From: Sarocladium kiliense
Taxonomy: Eukaryota > Ascomycota > Sordariomycetes > Hypocreales > Sarocladiaceae
Assembly (NCBI GenBank): GCA_030734395.1
Contig: JAUZTG010000007.1
Span: 434,001 to 498,000, forward strand
Length of the DNA: 64,000 bases
Reading direction: 5' to 3'
The notes under the pieces are model-generated. The model ran no database searches. It worked only from the letters and a program-made list of their open reading frames with translations, and was not told the DNA's origin. Shown in pieces: positions 1 through 12,076 of this stretch. A program made the position numbers and the translations under genes. Numbering within the stretch: the first letter of the stretch is position 1; the number at the start of each line of letters is the position of its first letter.

Positions 1-3000
1 GCAGTCTGCATCTCGAATGATTCGATGGCGCTTTGCAAATTGGCAATCAGCTCGTCGACCTGTGCATTGTCTGTACGAGCAATCTCGAAAGACTGCTGAA
101 GGGTGGAGAGCGCTTTCGAGAGACTTGGGAGGCTGGAGGCTGTCTTCCATCGCAGCTGATCAAACCTGTTACCAAGATCGATGATCTGGAGGATTCTTGA
201 CATCGACATTTGATCTGGAACCAGGATGGGCCTGAAAGTCACCCAAAGCTGCTCCATGCTGAGGCCAGTTTTCAACTTGAAGCCCTGTGCAAACGACTGG
301 TCGAGATTTCTCACGATCATCGTCGCGAATTCCTGCCCGACAACATCAGCCCCCTTAGAAATGTGACCTTGCATGATCTTCGAACCAAGGACAAGATGCG
401 CTTGGAACTCGGCCTCATCAAATAAAGCACTATTGGCCATATCTACGGTACGGTTGAGGTAGCATGCTGCAAGGCGAAGAGCCAGGGCGCGATTCTACAT
501 TCGGTCAGTATGCTTCGTCATTCCTTCCTTCACAGATGTCAAGGTCTTACCAAAGATTCAGCGGGCAATGTCGGCCTGGAGTCCAAGAGGTTGTCCATAG
601 CGGATAGCATGGACGAAATGAATCTCGCCAGGCCCACAGTCGAGTCCTTTGAGACTGCAACTACACGATCGCTAACCAAGGAGCGCTGCAAGCGAGTCAA
701 GTTGGTTATTTTTGCAGTTTGAGCTTGATTCTGCAGCTCGAACAGCTTGTGTTGGATGGCAAATAGCTCACGGCCAAAGTCAAGGCAGAGGCCCAACCAT
801 TGAGCATGCTCCGAAGGCTGGAGAAGGCGAGCAGCTGACGGATCATTGAGAGGGTTCAAGGGTAGAGCTCTCAGCACTTCCGGGGGAAGATCCGCGGTTT
901 GAGAATAGAATTGCGCAATGGTGGATAATAAAGCAGTACCAGATGGTGATCGTAAAAACGTGGCGTATTCGTCAACCACTGGGAGTTGACTAGCGGGTTC
1001 CGTTGTGAGCATGTTGGCTTCCTTTTGGTAGCGAGGCAGAGTTGTTAAATCAGAACAGTTGAGGTGATCGAGGGCTGCCTCTTGAGCGGCACTGTACGGG
1101 CCAAGGATATCGGTAACCGTGGTGATTGTAGAATACCTGCGTAGGTTGCTGTCGACACCAGAAAGGAGCTTCATACTTGAGTCAAGGGCAGGGGGTGCTC
1201 CTTCCAAGAAAATCTCCACTGAACGATTCCTCATAGCTCTTGAGAGCTCGCCATATCGTGGGTCAGTCGTGAGGAAGATTCTGAAGTCCTGGTGAGGCTT
1301 GACTATCCTAGGCTCGCCACCGGGACCACAGTGTTCGTTGATGCTCAAACATCCATTTGGCTCAAGCAGAGAGTTCAGCCTATCAAGCACCGAGGCATTG
1401 CACATGTTTGCATTGTCAAGTACGAGCCATTGGCCCTTCTCAAGGGCCTTGACAATAACTCCATCGAGCCACTCGAACCGTGGATTCGCTAAAACCATGG
1501 GACGATCGAGGAGCATGCTGGCTTCCTTAAGCGCTTTACCAACCTCAGAGTCCAGCGAAACTCGACTGAGCAGCGAATTAACCGTCTCGCGTATAGGCAC
1601 GATCGATTCCGCATCCGTAGCAACACCCTCAAGAAGATGGATCAAGTCTAATGCGCCTTGAGGAGCATCGGCAGGAGCTAAAGACAGGATCGATTCCTGC
1701 AGGAAGGAGTACAGATCCCTCAGTGCAGCGTTGAGCTCTCGTAAAGGATCTGCTTGTTCAAAGCCTCCAATCAGATCCATCGTATCAATGTCGGCATTGA
1801 TCGGGAACACAACTAAGGCTTTGCCAGCAACAGCGGCGACGTGCTCGAGAAGGGCTGACTTGCCGACACCAGAAGGGCCACTCAGAATGCAAGGGATGTT
1901 CTGTTTGACGCAGATCATAAGCGATTCAAGTTCAGAGAGCCGAGGAACCACATCGATGTCAGGGAATGGCTGCTGCTGTGTGTTGATGCCTCTCTGCAAA
2001 AGTGCCAAGCCAACCTGGCCAAAGTATTGCGTGATGTCGTGATGAAGGCTATGTGGCTGGGGTGCGGCCAACATAATGGCTTCGTACAACTTGTCAACTT
2101 GTTCACGATCCCTTTGGGTCCGGAAGCGCTGACGGATGACAATATCAAGATAGTCATCCGTTCTGCCAGTCCGGAGGATAGGGTCAGGGGCGGTCAGGAG
2201 CTTGAGCCATCGCAACACGTCTCGCAGGTTGAATTCCCACGGCCCTCCTTGAGATCCAAAGCTCTTAGCCACAATCAATTCGTGATCCATGTGAGAGACA
2301 AAGCGGATCAGGTTCGTAATGACGGCGGCTGGCAGATCTGGGAAATTGTGGGTTGCAATCAGTGTGAGATCGTCCTCAGTGAAAGTGTCGGCATAGACGA
2401 CAATAAATCGGTTGACAAAGGATGCTGGGAGACCCTTTCGACCGCCGCCTTGGTGGTGAGGGTTCTGTGCTGCAAAGAGGCGGAAGTCTGGATGTCGCTT
2501 GAAGACCTGGTCCAGCTCCGAGATGTACACCTCCCCACGATGGTCAAGACAAGCATTCAACCCCTCAAGAACCGATTGGGACGCGAGGTTCATCTCATCG
2601 AGCAGAACCCATTCACCTTTCTGCATAGCCTGGAGGAAAGGCGCGTCTCGCCAAGCAAAGTTTCCTGCCTCGGCACCTTCAACCGGTACGTCCGTTCCGA
2701 AAAGATCCATCAAATCGGTCTGGTCGGAGAGATTGATCCTCGTCAGCGGTTGCCCACAGGCTTGCGAGAGTGCCGCAACCAGAGTTGTCTTGCCAACACC
2801 CGGATTGCCTTCGAGAAGGATTGGCTTCTTCATCTGAAGAGCTCGGAGCACGCGCATAGCATTGAGACGTGTTGTAGGGGCGTGGAAGGCGAAGCCTGGA
2901 TCTGCCGAACCTGATGGCAGCCGAGATATGCTAAATTCTCCGATCTTCAGGGACTCGGGGTTCATGACCAGCTCAGGTTGAGTCTGATAGAGGCTGGAAA

Positions 3001-6000
3001 GATCTTCTTTCGCCAGTTCGCTAAGCTTCTGTAGGCAGAGTTGTCTCTGCTGATTGACTGTTTTGCCCTCCACAGCCAGCAAAGCCGAAGGATTTGCGCC
3101 GATGCTGTCGACGAACACGGTAGAGGCTCCATGGACGAGAGATACGAGCGGACTCTCAGTCGCGAACTTGTTGATGAAGTGAACCCAGACTAGAATCTCG
3201 CGGACTGAGAAAGCGGTTGCGGAATTGGGGCGGAACTTGGCACCGAACCACGAGGCAAACTGAATAATAATGCCTGTGAGATGTCTGGCTCGTTTGTCTA
3301 GTTTAGCTTCCACAATCTGATATATATCCTCACTGTTTGACAAGGGGGGCACCCAGATCTCAGTGAAACGATTTCGAAGAGCAGGCGATAGCTCCTTCTT
3401 GCCAAAGTCTCCTCCTGGATTCATTGTAGCAAAAAACTGAAAATCGGGTTTGGCAACGATCAGTGAGTCGTCGATTCCCTTCTCAGCGAGCAACAGTGTT
3501 CTGGAAGGTTCAAGTACAGAATTGAGGCGCTCGAGAACGGAATCATCGGCAAGCGAAATCTCATCAAGAAGAAAGAATTGACCGTCCTTCATGGCTTCAA
3601 CGAGAGCTCCGTCAGACCATTCAAACAAGGCCTTGCTCCGCATCTCATTGGTTGTGATCCTGGCTTTGACTTCGGCGGGTATCGATTGAGAATTTTCTGG
3701 ACTAAGCGCCTTGTATTGCTCAAGAAGTTCACCGATGGTTGTTTGAGGCTCCAAGCCAATGCCTGCAAATGCCGCGCGCAAGTCTTGCTCCAAGGCATCG
3801 ATGATCGCGCCACGGTTGCGCAAAGGTCGTTGCGATCCGATGAGATCTCCAGTTTCCGTATTTTGATGGGCGTTGACGATGTGCAGCTGCTTCGAAAGCG
3901 CCTCTGCAAGTAGCTGGCAGACAGTCGTTTTGCCACATCCGGTTTCACCGACGAGGAGCACAGGCTCCTTGTTGCGAAGAGCGCGTGCAACAAGAACGTA
4001 CAGGCGGCGCATCGCATGTGTCCATACCACCCCCTGTGAGTTGGCTTGGCCAGCAATCTTCTTGAGCTCAGGCAAGGCATCGATTGAATAAAGAGCTTGG
4101 ATGTCAATGTTCACCTTGAAAACTTTCTCGATGACGTCTTTGACCGCTAGTCGCTCGTCCTCGTTTCTCACTCTCTCTGCCAACAACATGAAGCCCTGGG
4201 CGGCAATCTCCTCCCGAGTGTCGGCACCTCTAAGAGCCCAGCGAAATAGGTCTCTTAGCGTCGCAAAACTATCCTTCTGTTCGAATAGACGGCTTGTCTG
4301 CCTCAATCTCGAAAGCTCCTTGTAGACTGTGACAATACGGCGGCAATCAGGGGGAGAGGTATTGATGCTCCGCTGTTGCAAGATGAACTCCAGCTCGTCC
4401 TCGGGGATGTCGTCGAAATGAAGCTCGAGAAATCTGTTACGGAAAGCACGCGACAAAGCCTTTCGACCTCCATAAAGACCCGGGGGATTCTGGGTGGCGA
4501 AAAGGATGAAGTTCTCGTGAGGTTTGACAACTTCTTGGGTCTCCGGAATGAGAAGCTCGCGATTGTCATCCAGCAGTCGGTTCAGAGCCTCGAGAACATC
4601 TGTCGGTGCGAGATTCAGCTCATCAAGAACAATCCAATGCCCCTGTCTCATAGCTTGAACAAGAAGGCCCTCCTGGAACTTGAGCTTGCCATCTGTTCCC
4701 GACACGTACGTCCCGAGATACTCTTGCAGATCTGTATGTTCATGGTTGTTGATGCGAACGAACTTGTTGCCTGTGAAGTTTGCCAAGTACTCGATCATGC
4801 TGGTTTTGCCGGCAGAGGTGGGACCCTGGATGAGGATTGGGAATTTCCTGGTCGACGTGGCTCGGACCAAGTTCAGTAAGTTTCGCTCGACGTAGGGGGT
4901 GATGATGTAGTCGGCCCGTTGCACAGGCTCCTGATCTCCCTGGAACAGCCAGTACTGGCGGTCACGATCCTTGTTCCTGAACTTTACGTAATCTCTCCCA
5001 TCATTGGGATGCTTAGGGGCTTGAGAAAGCAGAGATATGGGGCTTCCATGGCGGTCGAAAAGATGGTGGTGGATGAGAGGAATTAGCATGGCCTCGGACT
5101 CGCGGCTAAGAAGCGTCAGGAAGCCCATCGAGAACCCTTCATATAGGGCGCGTCGCAAGCCGTATGAAGATGCGATAGTATTGACATATGTCAGGACTCG
5201 TGTCAGAGTTCGAAGACTGAAGTGTGGTACTTCGTTGGCACCGTCCACCAAGCGCTTCTCCTCGGCCATCCGCTTCGTGTTAAGATAGAGGCGTGCAATA
5301 TCGTCTGCGGCCTGATCGGTCTTCACATTACTCCCGATGTAAGTCTTGATGATCGTCAAGAGATCCTTGAGATCTGTGTCAGGACTCCGAACATAGAGCT
5401 CAGTGAATCTTGAACGGATGCCGACTGGCAGATCTCGCTTGCCAACATCTGTGGCAGGGTTCATGGCACCGAATATCCTGAAGTTGGGATGTGCCACAAT
5501 CTTTTCAATCTCGCCAGTCTCAGAAAGGAGCAACGAGGGTCGCTCTTGGGGTCCGGTAAGGAGATCCGCAATACTCTCAAGCGTGTCGGGTGAAGCCAAG
5601 TTAATTTCGTCCAGCAGGACCCAGTCTCCATTTCTCAGCGCTTTCACCAGATTGCCTTCCACGAAAGAGAATGCGAAATTACCAGAGCCACCAGCGATCT
5701 GGATATCGAATTGCTCGAGGTTCCGAGCAAAGGTGTCCCATCTCGGCCGTAAGTCCAGCAACACCTCCAACTTTGAGCCGGTCTTTCTTCGTTTTGATGG
5801 CTGATCTTCATTGACCCGCACTTCAGCCTGCTCGTCTTGCTTGCGCTCCAGTGCGGCCACGATCTGCAGAAACATCTTCGGTGCCTCCTTCCACAGCTTT
5901 GATACCCTTGTCCATTGTCCCTTTGCGAAGCATTTTGCGATCTGGTCGAGGTACTTCTGATTCTTTGTTGTCGAGATACCAGTGGCTGAAAACAGATCCT

Positions 6001-8080
6001 CAAATTCTTCTTTCAGAGGCACAGCAAGATTCCGCGCATTGACTGGTTTGAACCCTCCCAGCAGGTCACCCACTTCGCTCTGCTGCGACAGATTCACCGC
6101 GATGAGTTTGTGGCCCAAAGACTCTGCTAGCTGCTGCACGACCGTTGTCTTGCCAATGCCAGTCTCTCCAACCAGCAGCACTGGCTCCTCTAATTTGACT
6201 GCAATGGCAATCTGCTCCAGGAGTCTCTTGGCATGCGCAGTACTAGCAAATGGACGTTTCGATTTGCGCATGCGATTCGCAAACTTGCTCTTCCGTAGAC
6301 GCGTACGGCCAATGCAGAGCCGGGTCTCATCCTCTTCCAAGGGGGGTATATTGGCAGTCATGTAGTGATCTGCCCGATCCTTGGAAAGATGCATTTCCTC
6401 GGCGATCGCCAGTCCTATGGTGTGTGCTGTCTGGATGTCAGGGGTACTGCCCGCAAAGCAGTCCAGTGCCTCTAGGAACATCCAATCGCGTGTCGTCTCG
6501 CTGATAGGCTCATCTCCTGTTTTCGAGCCTGCCGTCTGTAGACAGTCCTGAAGCCTTCGACACCACTTGAGCAGATCCCTCATTGTGATAGGTCTGCCGG
6601 TGCTGCGCATCCCTTGCCCATTGTTCATGGCAGCCAGCCTCCTAAAGACGGCAAGCACGCCTGTGACAAATTTTCGTAGAAACGGGTAAGCCTCGACAAT
6701 CACCTGCTCCACCTCATTTGTCGTAATCGGATCAACGTGCAGTGTCTGCCAGAACCTCATTCCGACAAGACTTGGCAGGTTTTCCTTGCCGTTCATTCCC
6801 TTCAGGGTTCTGACCGTAGCAAAGAGGCGGAAAGAATTGGCTGCTCGGATCTTCTCACCACGACTTGGTATGAGGAGCTCCTTGCGCTCGATCAAGGGGA
6901 GCAGGGTGCTCAACACTTCAGTGGGCGCTCGGTCAAGATCCTCCACAAGAACCCATCTCCCTTCTTTGACAGCCGTGGTGAGGACACCAGGACGCCACTG
7001 GAAGCTCCCCGGTTTCGAGTCGGTTGAGTACAAACCAATGAGCATCTTTGCGTCTGTCTGTTCATTGAGGTGAAGAGTCACCATGTCCGAGTACATTCCC
7101 AAGTCTCTGGCAATTTCGTGAATCAACGATGTCTTTCCAACTCCAGGAAGACCATGAATAAGCACCGGGTCACTTGTTTGGAGTACCCTGGCAAGGCTCT
7201 GAAGGTTTTGCTTTGTCGTCGATGTCATGACCAGATGCGAGAGGTCACCTGTTGGTCCAAATGGTCGAGGCAGCACAGCGTTGCCGTATGCAATGACATA
7301 TTGGCTTAGGGACTGTGCTGGTAGCTGGGTTATAGCGTCCGTATCTTGTTTGCGGACCTTCTCGCGTGCTAAAAGAACCCGTTTTGCGCGTGCCTGTTCA
7401 TGCAGTGTGAGGAAACCATAGTCGATTGATCGACCGTCGAAGTCGCCAAAGACAGCTTCTCCTTCTCCAACATGCTCCTTAAGAAGCTCCTCCAGCTTCA
7501 AGTCAGATGCCCGAAGCAGTTGGCAGTATACGCGAACTGCAAGATATCGAACAGCTCGGCTAGAGTGTCTGAATAGCAGCTGCATAGCTCCAGGTGATAT
7601 CGTTTGACAAAAGGTTCGAGAGTCGAAATGAATAAGCCTCCATCCCGTGAGAAGCAATTGTGTGGTCTGATCTTCGGACAAGTCCTCCGAAATGGCGTTG
7701 AAGTTAGGTAAATGAAGACATAGAGGCTGTGCGTGTGATGATGCGTGACGATGTGAAGGTGCAGTAGGCTGGGCAATGAAGGCGGAAAGGTACGGCGCAA
7801 ACGGCAGAATTCGGGCCAAAGATGAAGCCACTCGTATTCTCCTGCTCTCGTCGACTGCGGTCGCAATCCATCGTGCACATACATCTGCAAAGGCCGCCTC
7901 AAAGTGAACGAAGATACGTTCTGTAAGTGGGGGACTGAGGGCGGCCTCTGCAACGGCGTCGAGCAGCCTTGTCGACGATTCATCTTGGATAACGGCGGAA
8001 ATTTCAGACGGCAGAAGCTGCATGGCGGCCGCATCCTGCAGAAGCGACCACCGCTGCCGTGAGACGTCAATCGCAGCCAT
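1..8080 (-). CDS. MDN1: Midasin (AAA ATPase of 60S ribosome maturation), 3' part outside the window
   Basis: Midasin (Rea1/Mdn1) is the giant dynein-like AAA ATPase that strips assembly factors such as Rsa4 and Ytm1 from pre-60S particles in the nucleus. The start is the ATG at 8080. Exon 1 is 551-8080 and a 56-nt intron lies at 495-550 (phase 0, GTAAGA..TAG). The next exon continues in frame off the left edge, so about 2,675 residues are seen of a family that is usually near 4,900. All six AAA modules are visible by their Walker A motifs: GLPGVGKTS (about residue 310), GETGIGKTT (about 637), GPTSAGKTS (about 1087), GETGCGKTT (about 1378), GNPGVGKTT (about 1760) and GPSGVGKSA (about 2068). 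DE-type Walker B motifs follow (for example VLLDEINLA, VLDELNLA, LLDEISLA). The linker, D/E-rich region and MIDAS domain lie outside the window. It is divergent from the mitochondrial bL12m gene. Confidence 0.96.
495..550 (-). other. MDN1: Intron of MDN1
   Basis: On the minus strand the donor GTAAGA directly follows the codons for Glu-Ser-Leu, and the acceptor TAG precedes AATCGCGCC. Without splicing, the frame stops at 539. With splicing, it stays open to the window edge and reads as midasin linker sequence. Confidence 0.85.
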
Positions 8081-8466
8081 GACTGCGTGTCTCTTCGCCG
8101 ATTTGCGTGTATGTATGGTAGTGATGAGCTCTCACATGAAGGTCCGCCAACTTTTTTTTCTACAGAGCAGTTCTAGTGGACGCCGCGGGGTGGGTTTAGC
8201 GGTTCTTGGTGCTGCTTCAAGGGTCTGCGCCGGGGAAAGGCGTCACCAGTTAGTCCGGGCCAATCACAGCCCATCATGGCACGCAACCTCGACCACCTCA
8301 CGGTGCAGCTCCAAATTCTTCGAGACTGGCTCCTGGACGACACGCGAGCGACGACGACGAATTTCATCCCCAATTGGCGCAGGCCTGGCAACCCGAACTT
8401 CCGATACCCATTCGCTTCTCTCCTTCCTCACTCTCTTAGTCTCCTCCTCCCTTCCACACCGTCGCC
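8081..8466. promoter_or_regulatory. Shared divergent promoter of MDN1 and mitochondrial bL12m
   Basis: These 386 bp are the only sequence between two outward-facing start codons. Pyrimidine-rich runs precede the bL12m ATG (about 8416-8460), and a short T-run (about 8152-8160) lies on the midasin side. No TATA box is evident, and no gene is contained. Confidence 0.6.
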
Positions 8467-9060
8467 ATGGCCATGTCTTGTCGGTATGCTGCGCGGGCTT
8501 GCGCTCGCCAGATGCGAACTTCAACACAGTCTTTCCGCGTCGCCTCAATGACGAGACGATACAACTCCACCGAGGCCACTCCCGAGAACCCCAAGATTGC
8601 CGGCATTGTCGACCAGATCAGCCAGCTCACTCTTCTGGAGACTGCAGACCTTGTTTCTAGCCTCAAGGTTTGTCTCCCCTGTCTGAATTTCTAGACCCAA
8701 GTGCCCTACAGAACACTGACATTGTCCACCCAACAGAGCAAGCTCAACATCCCCGACATGCCCATTGGTGGCTTCGCTGCTGCCGCTCCTGCTGCCGCTC
8801 CCGTCGTCGAAGAGCCAGAAGACGCTGCCCCCGCCGCCGCCGAGAAGACGTTGTTCACCCTGAAGCTGCAAGAGTTCGACACTGCCTCCAAGGCCAAGGT
8901 TATCAAGGAGATCAAGGGCCTGCTCGGCCTCAGCTTGGTGGACAGCAAGAAGTTCGTCGAGAGCGCACCAAAGATGATGAAGGAGAACGTTCCCAAGGAG
9001 GATGCTGAGAAGATCATTGCTACTATGAAGGAGCTTGGTGCTAAGGTTGTTATGGAGTAA
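8467..9060 (+). CDS. MRPL12: Mitochondrial large-subunit ribosomal protein bL12m (L7/L12 family)
   Basis: This is the stalk protein of the mitochondrial 54S subunit, which recruits translation GTPases. There are two exons, 8467-8667 and 8737-9060, separated by a 69-nt intron in phase 0 (GTTTGT..ACAG), giving 174 residues. The N terminus is a basic, Ser/Arg-rich presequence (about residues 1-35), as expected for matrix import. An N-terminal L7/L12 dimerisation helix (about 42-75) is followed by an Ala/Pro-rich hinge (about 78-100). The conserved C-terminal domain follows (about 105-174), with the family pattern of Lys-rich KAKVIKEIKGLLGLSLVDSK and a terminal GAKVV motif. An ATG at 8473 is a possible alternative start. 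It shares a promoter with midasin, so cytosolic and mitochondrial ribosome functions sit side by side. Confidence 0.94.
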
Positions 9061-9352
9061 GGCGAGGCAGAGCAGAGGCATGCATCTGAGACTTGCGCGA
9101 ATGGAGGGAGGAAGTGATACGATAGACGGCAAACAGCCTGTAAAATAAGAGGTCATGTACAATACATATACAACGATCATATCGTTTTGTTCCTTTTCCA
9201 AACGAGACCTTGGTGGGCAGCCCGGACTCAGACTCAATCGAACTCCTTAACGCCTCTGGTGTGATGGGTATCCCGCTCTCCTAGCTTCTCAAAACCCCTC
9301 GCTCCTTGAACGCCTGACCGGATAAACGAAACACGGCTCTTCCGAACATTAA

Positions 9353-10217
9353 TCAATGACGCTGACCGTTGGTGGTTTGCTGACGATGATGACACCTCTG
9401 CATCTCCATCTCTGCCTCGAAGTCCCTCGCCTCTTCAGTCAACAGCCGGTCATCGTCTTCGCCATAATCACTCGTCTCCTCCCAAAGCTTTGTCAACTCC
9501 TGCTCTTGCCCAGGCGGAACCGCCCAGATGCTCTCTCGCTCGCGTTTGTGCCTCTCACGGTCTTCTTCTATGCGTTGCTCAATCTGCCGCTTCTCAAGAC
9601 GTGGTGGTGCTCCTTTCCTATCAGATCTGGGGATCGTCTGCGAGGGTGGTGCATCTGGTAGGTCGCCGTTGGGTGAGCCAGCATCAAAGTCATCGTTTGT
9701 GGTTTCTCTTTCTTTGATGACATCTTCGATCTGAGTCACCACCTGCACCTCTAACAATCCCTTGCTTTGCAGATTCTGAAGGACCTGGATATTGTCAGTC
9801 AGCCTTCTACAGTGCAGGAAGAAATCCACTCACCTTCCTCACAACCTTGACGTTGGCAGCGCCGGAGCCGTCATCAGGGGCAACGGCATCGACTACACGG
9901 ATGATGTCCCGCTGCATCATCCTCACATAGTCTGAGTGCCCGTCGCGCTGGGCTTGGTCCAAGAAGTGCTCGATGAAAAACATGATATTGGCACGTGTGT
10001 TCATATTCGTCTATGCAATGGTCAGTACCAGATTCTGCCCGGCCGGACTAAGGAAACATACCCGCTCGACCTGCTCAAGGATACAGGAGTGAAGATCCTC
10101 GTCCATCTCCTTGTATCTGAGTGCATACTGGGCAGCTTTCTGCGCAGAGTTGACGGAGGCGTTGAGACCCTGAAGCTGCGATGTGAAGCGCATGCGCACC
10201 TCGAAAGGATCCGCCAT
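9353..10217 (-). CDS. CTK3: CTD kinase I gamma subunit (Ctk3-like)
   Basis: Ctk3 is the regulatory gamma subunit of CTDK-I, the Ctk1-Ctk2-Ctk3 kinase that phosphorylates Ser2 of the RNA polymerase II C-terminal repeats. There are three exons (minus strand): 10062-10217, 9834-10010 and 9353-9784. The introns are 51 nt (10011-10061) and 49 nt (9785-9833, with a CTGAC branch-like site), and the product is 254 residues. The N-terminal half (about 1-130) is the all-helical CID-like Ctk3 domain, with the family start MADPFEVRMRF and the block ANIMFFIEHFLDQAQ. A disordered linker rich in Asp and Pro follows. The last 60 residues form a charged Arg/Glu helix that includes RESIWAVP, typical of the Ctk3 C-terminal domain. 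It is convergent with bL12m and divergent from the pyrroline-5-carboxylate reductase gene. Confidence 0.9.
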
Positions 10218-10825
10218 GGTGGGAGAACCCTGCCTGCCGAGTCTGGCGAGAGATTTACGAGTGCGTGATACAGTAGTGTTTTAGGCAAAGACGACACCGA
10301 GAGGTTGTCGATGAGTGGCTGGCCGATCCGACACGCTGATGAGGGCTGGTTGATGCGCGATGCACTGGGGCGTCGTTTTGCATTGCTCGATTGCCTGTTT
10401 TGGGCTCCTTCGGTCAGGCCGCTGTGCAAGGCTTCACCCCTGTAGCGCCCGCTCCGAGGCCACTGAAACGGCCCCTGCACCCGCCTAACCACGCCGCCCC
10501 GTCCCGCGACGACATTTTCTCGGGATGGGACCCGACACGTCAAGTATGCTATAGCTTCCAGGAAAATTAGTCGTGAGATTCCTTCCTCATTTCTTCTGAA
10601 AGTCGTAAAGGGGATTGGCTCGAGCTTGGAAGGTTTTCGTATAAAGACGACTGCAGCAAGATAACCCCTATTTTCTTTATTCTCCCTCTAAGCTTCTCGA
10701 CTTACAACTCTACCCTACACCATATCTTCTACGACTTCGCTGCTGGAAAGTCTTCTTTTCCTACATACACAACTTATTTGGGTGACTGAACTGATTTGTT
10801 TTAATTGAAATTGACTTGATTCACG
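10218..10825. promoter_or_regulatory. Divergent intergenic region CTK3 / P5CR
   Basis: 608 bp lie between the two start codons. The P5CR-proximal half has a CT-rich stretch (about 10668-10720) and AT-rich leader sequence. No coding region or RNA gene was recognised. Confidence 0.5.
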
Positions 10826-11884
10826 ATGCTGGCTCTTACGCATCCTGGATCGTCGTCCACGGCGGACATGACAATGGCTGTTCTTGGTTGTGGTACGTTT
10901 GACAGCAGAGACTTCACCATGGGCAGAAAGAACTAACAAAATCTAGGTGGCATGGGTGTCGCCATTCTGGGCGGCATTCTCGCGTCCCTTGCTGATCTTC
11001 AAGGACCCAAACCCCTTCAAACACCCTCTGGAACTCCATTCGAAGAACTTCCTCCCCGTCTCCCATCACGCTTCATTGCCTGTGTTCGCAGTCATGAGGG
11101 TGTGAAGCGTGTGAAGAGCCTGCTCTGGGAGCATTCCTCAGTTCTCAAAGTTGTTCGAAATGAGAATCTTCAAGCTGTACAACAGTCTGATGTCGTCCTG
11201 CTTGCCTGCAAGCCTGAGGTCGTTGGGGAGGTCTTAAGCCAGCCTGGAATGGCGAAGGCTCTACATGGGAAGCTTCTTATCAGTGTCTGTGCAGGAGTCA
11301 CCGTGGAGGAGATGGAGATCGCCATATACGGTGCCGTCTCATCCAATGACCCAGAGGTCGACGGCAGGTGCAGAGTGGTCCGGGCCATGACCAACACCGC
11401 TGCACTCATCTGTCAGTCGATGACCGTCATTGCGAAAAGCGAGCCTCCGCTGCCTAAGCAGACTGAGACCCTTGTCACCTGGATCTTCAAGCGTGTTGGT
11501 GACGTCGTTTATCTCCCTGCAGAGAACATGGACGCTTCGACGGCTCTGTGCGGCTCTGGTCCTGCATTCTTTGCTCTCATGCTTGAAGCGGCGATCGAAG
11601 GTGCGGTTGCTATGGGTTTACCGCGCAAGGAGGCGACGAGAATGGCAGCGCAAACAATGAGGGGAACCACAGGTCTGGTTCAGAGCGGTACTAACCCGGC
11701 TATCGTCCGACAAGAGATTTGCACACCTGGAGGTTGCACAACAGGCGGCACTCTTGTACTGGAGGAGGCTGCTGTTAGGGGTACAATCTCAAGAGCTGTG
11801 CGTGAAGCCACTGTTATCGCAAGCCAACTTGGAAAAGGGGCGCAGCATGTCAACGGCACAAGACAGACGCCACGAGGCCTGTAG
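10826..11884 (+). CDS. Pyrroline-5-carboxylate reductase
   Basis: The enzyme catalyses the last step of proline synthesis, the NAD(P)H-dependent reduction of 1-pyrroline-5-carboxylate. Exons are 10826-10892 and 10947-11884, with a 54-nt intron (GTACGT..CTAG) that splits the dinucleotide-binding loop. Only splicing restores the Rossmann signature GCGGMG at residues 21-26. The product is 334 residues. The C-terminal dimerisation domain carries the P5CR signature, which runs from MRGTTGLV through NPAIVRQEICTPGG to TTGG. CGSGPAF near the middle is another family block. The N-terminal 16 residues before the fold are short, and no convincing organelle signal is visible, so a cytosolic location is likely. 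It is convergent with HAT1. Confidence 0.94.
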
Positions 11885-12076
11885 AATTTGAGAAGGATTA
11901 AATTTGTACACTATCGACTGTTCTTGGAAGTCCTCTTTCTTTTTGCTAAGCAACACGAATGGAGCAAAATGAGCTTCGGAATCGAGACTCTTCGAATACC
12001 CTCTTGATCGTGGCTGTTCCCAAACGCCGTCAACACCTGCCGCCGTAATGGCCATTTGGCGTGCGCCAGAATTCAG

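Noticed and set aside
2027..2914. 295-residue plus-strand open frame inside midasin
   Set aside because: It is antisense to the conserved AAA5 module and shows no domain of its own.
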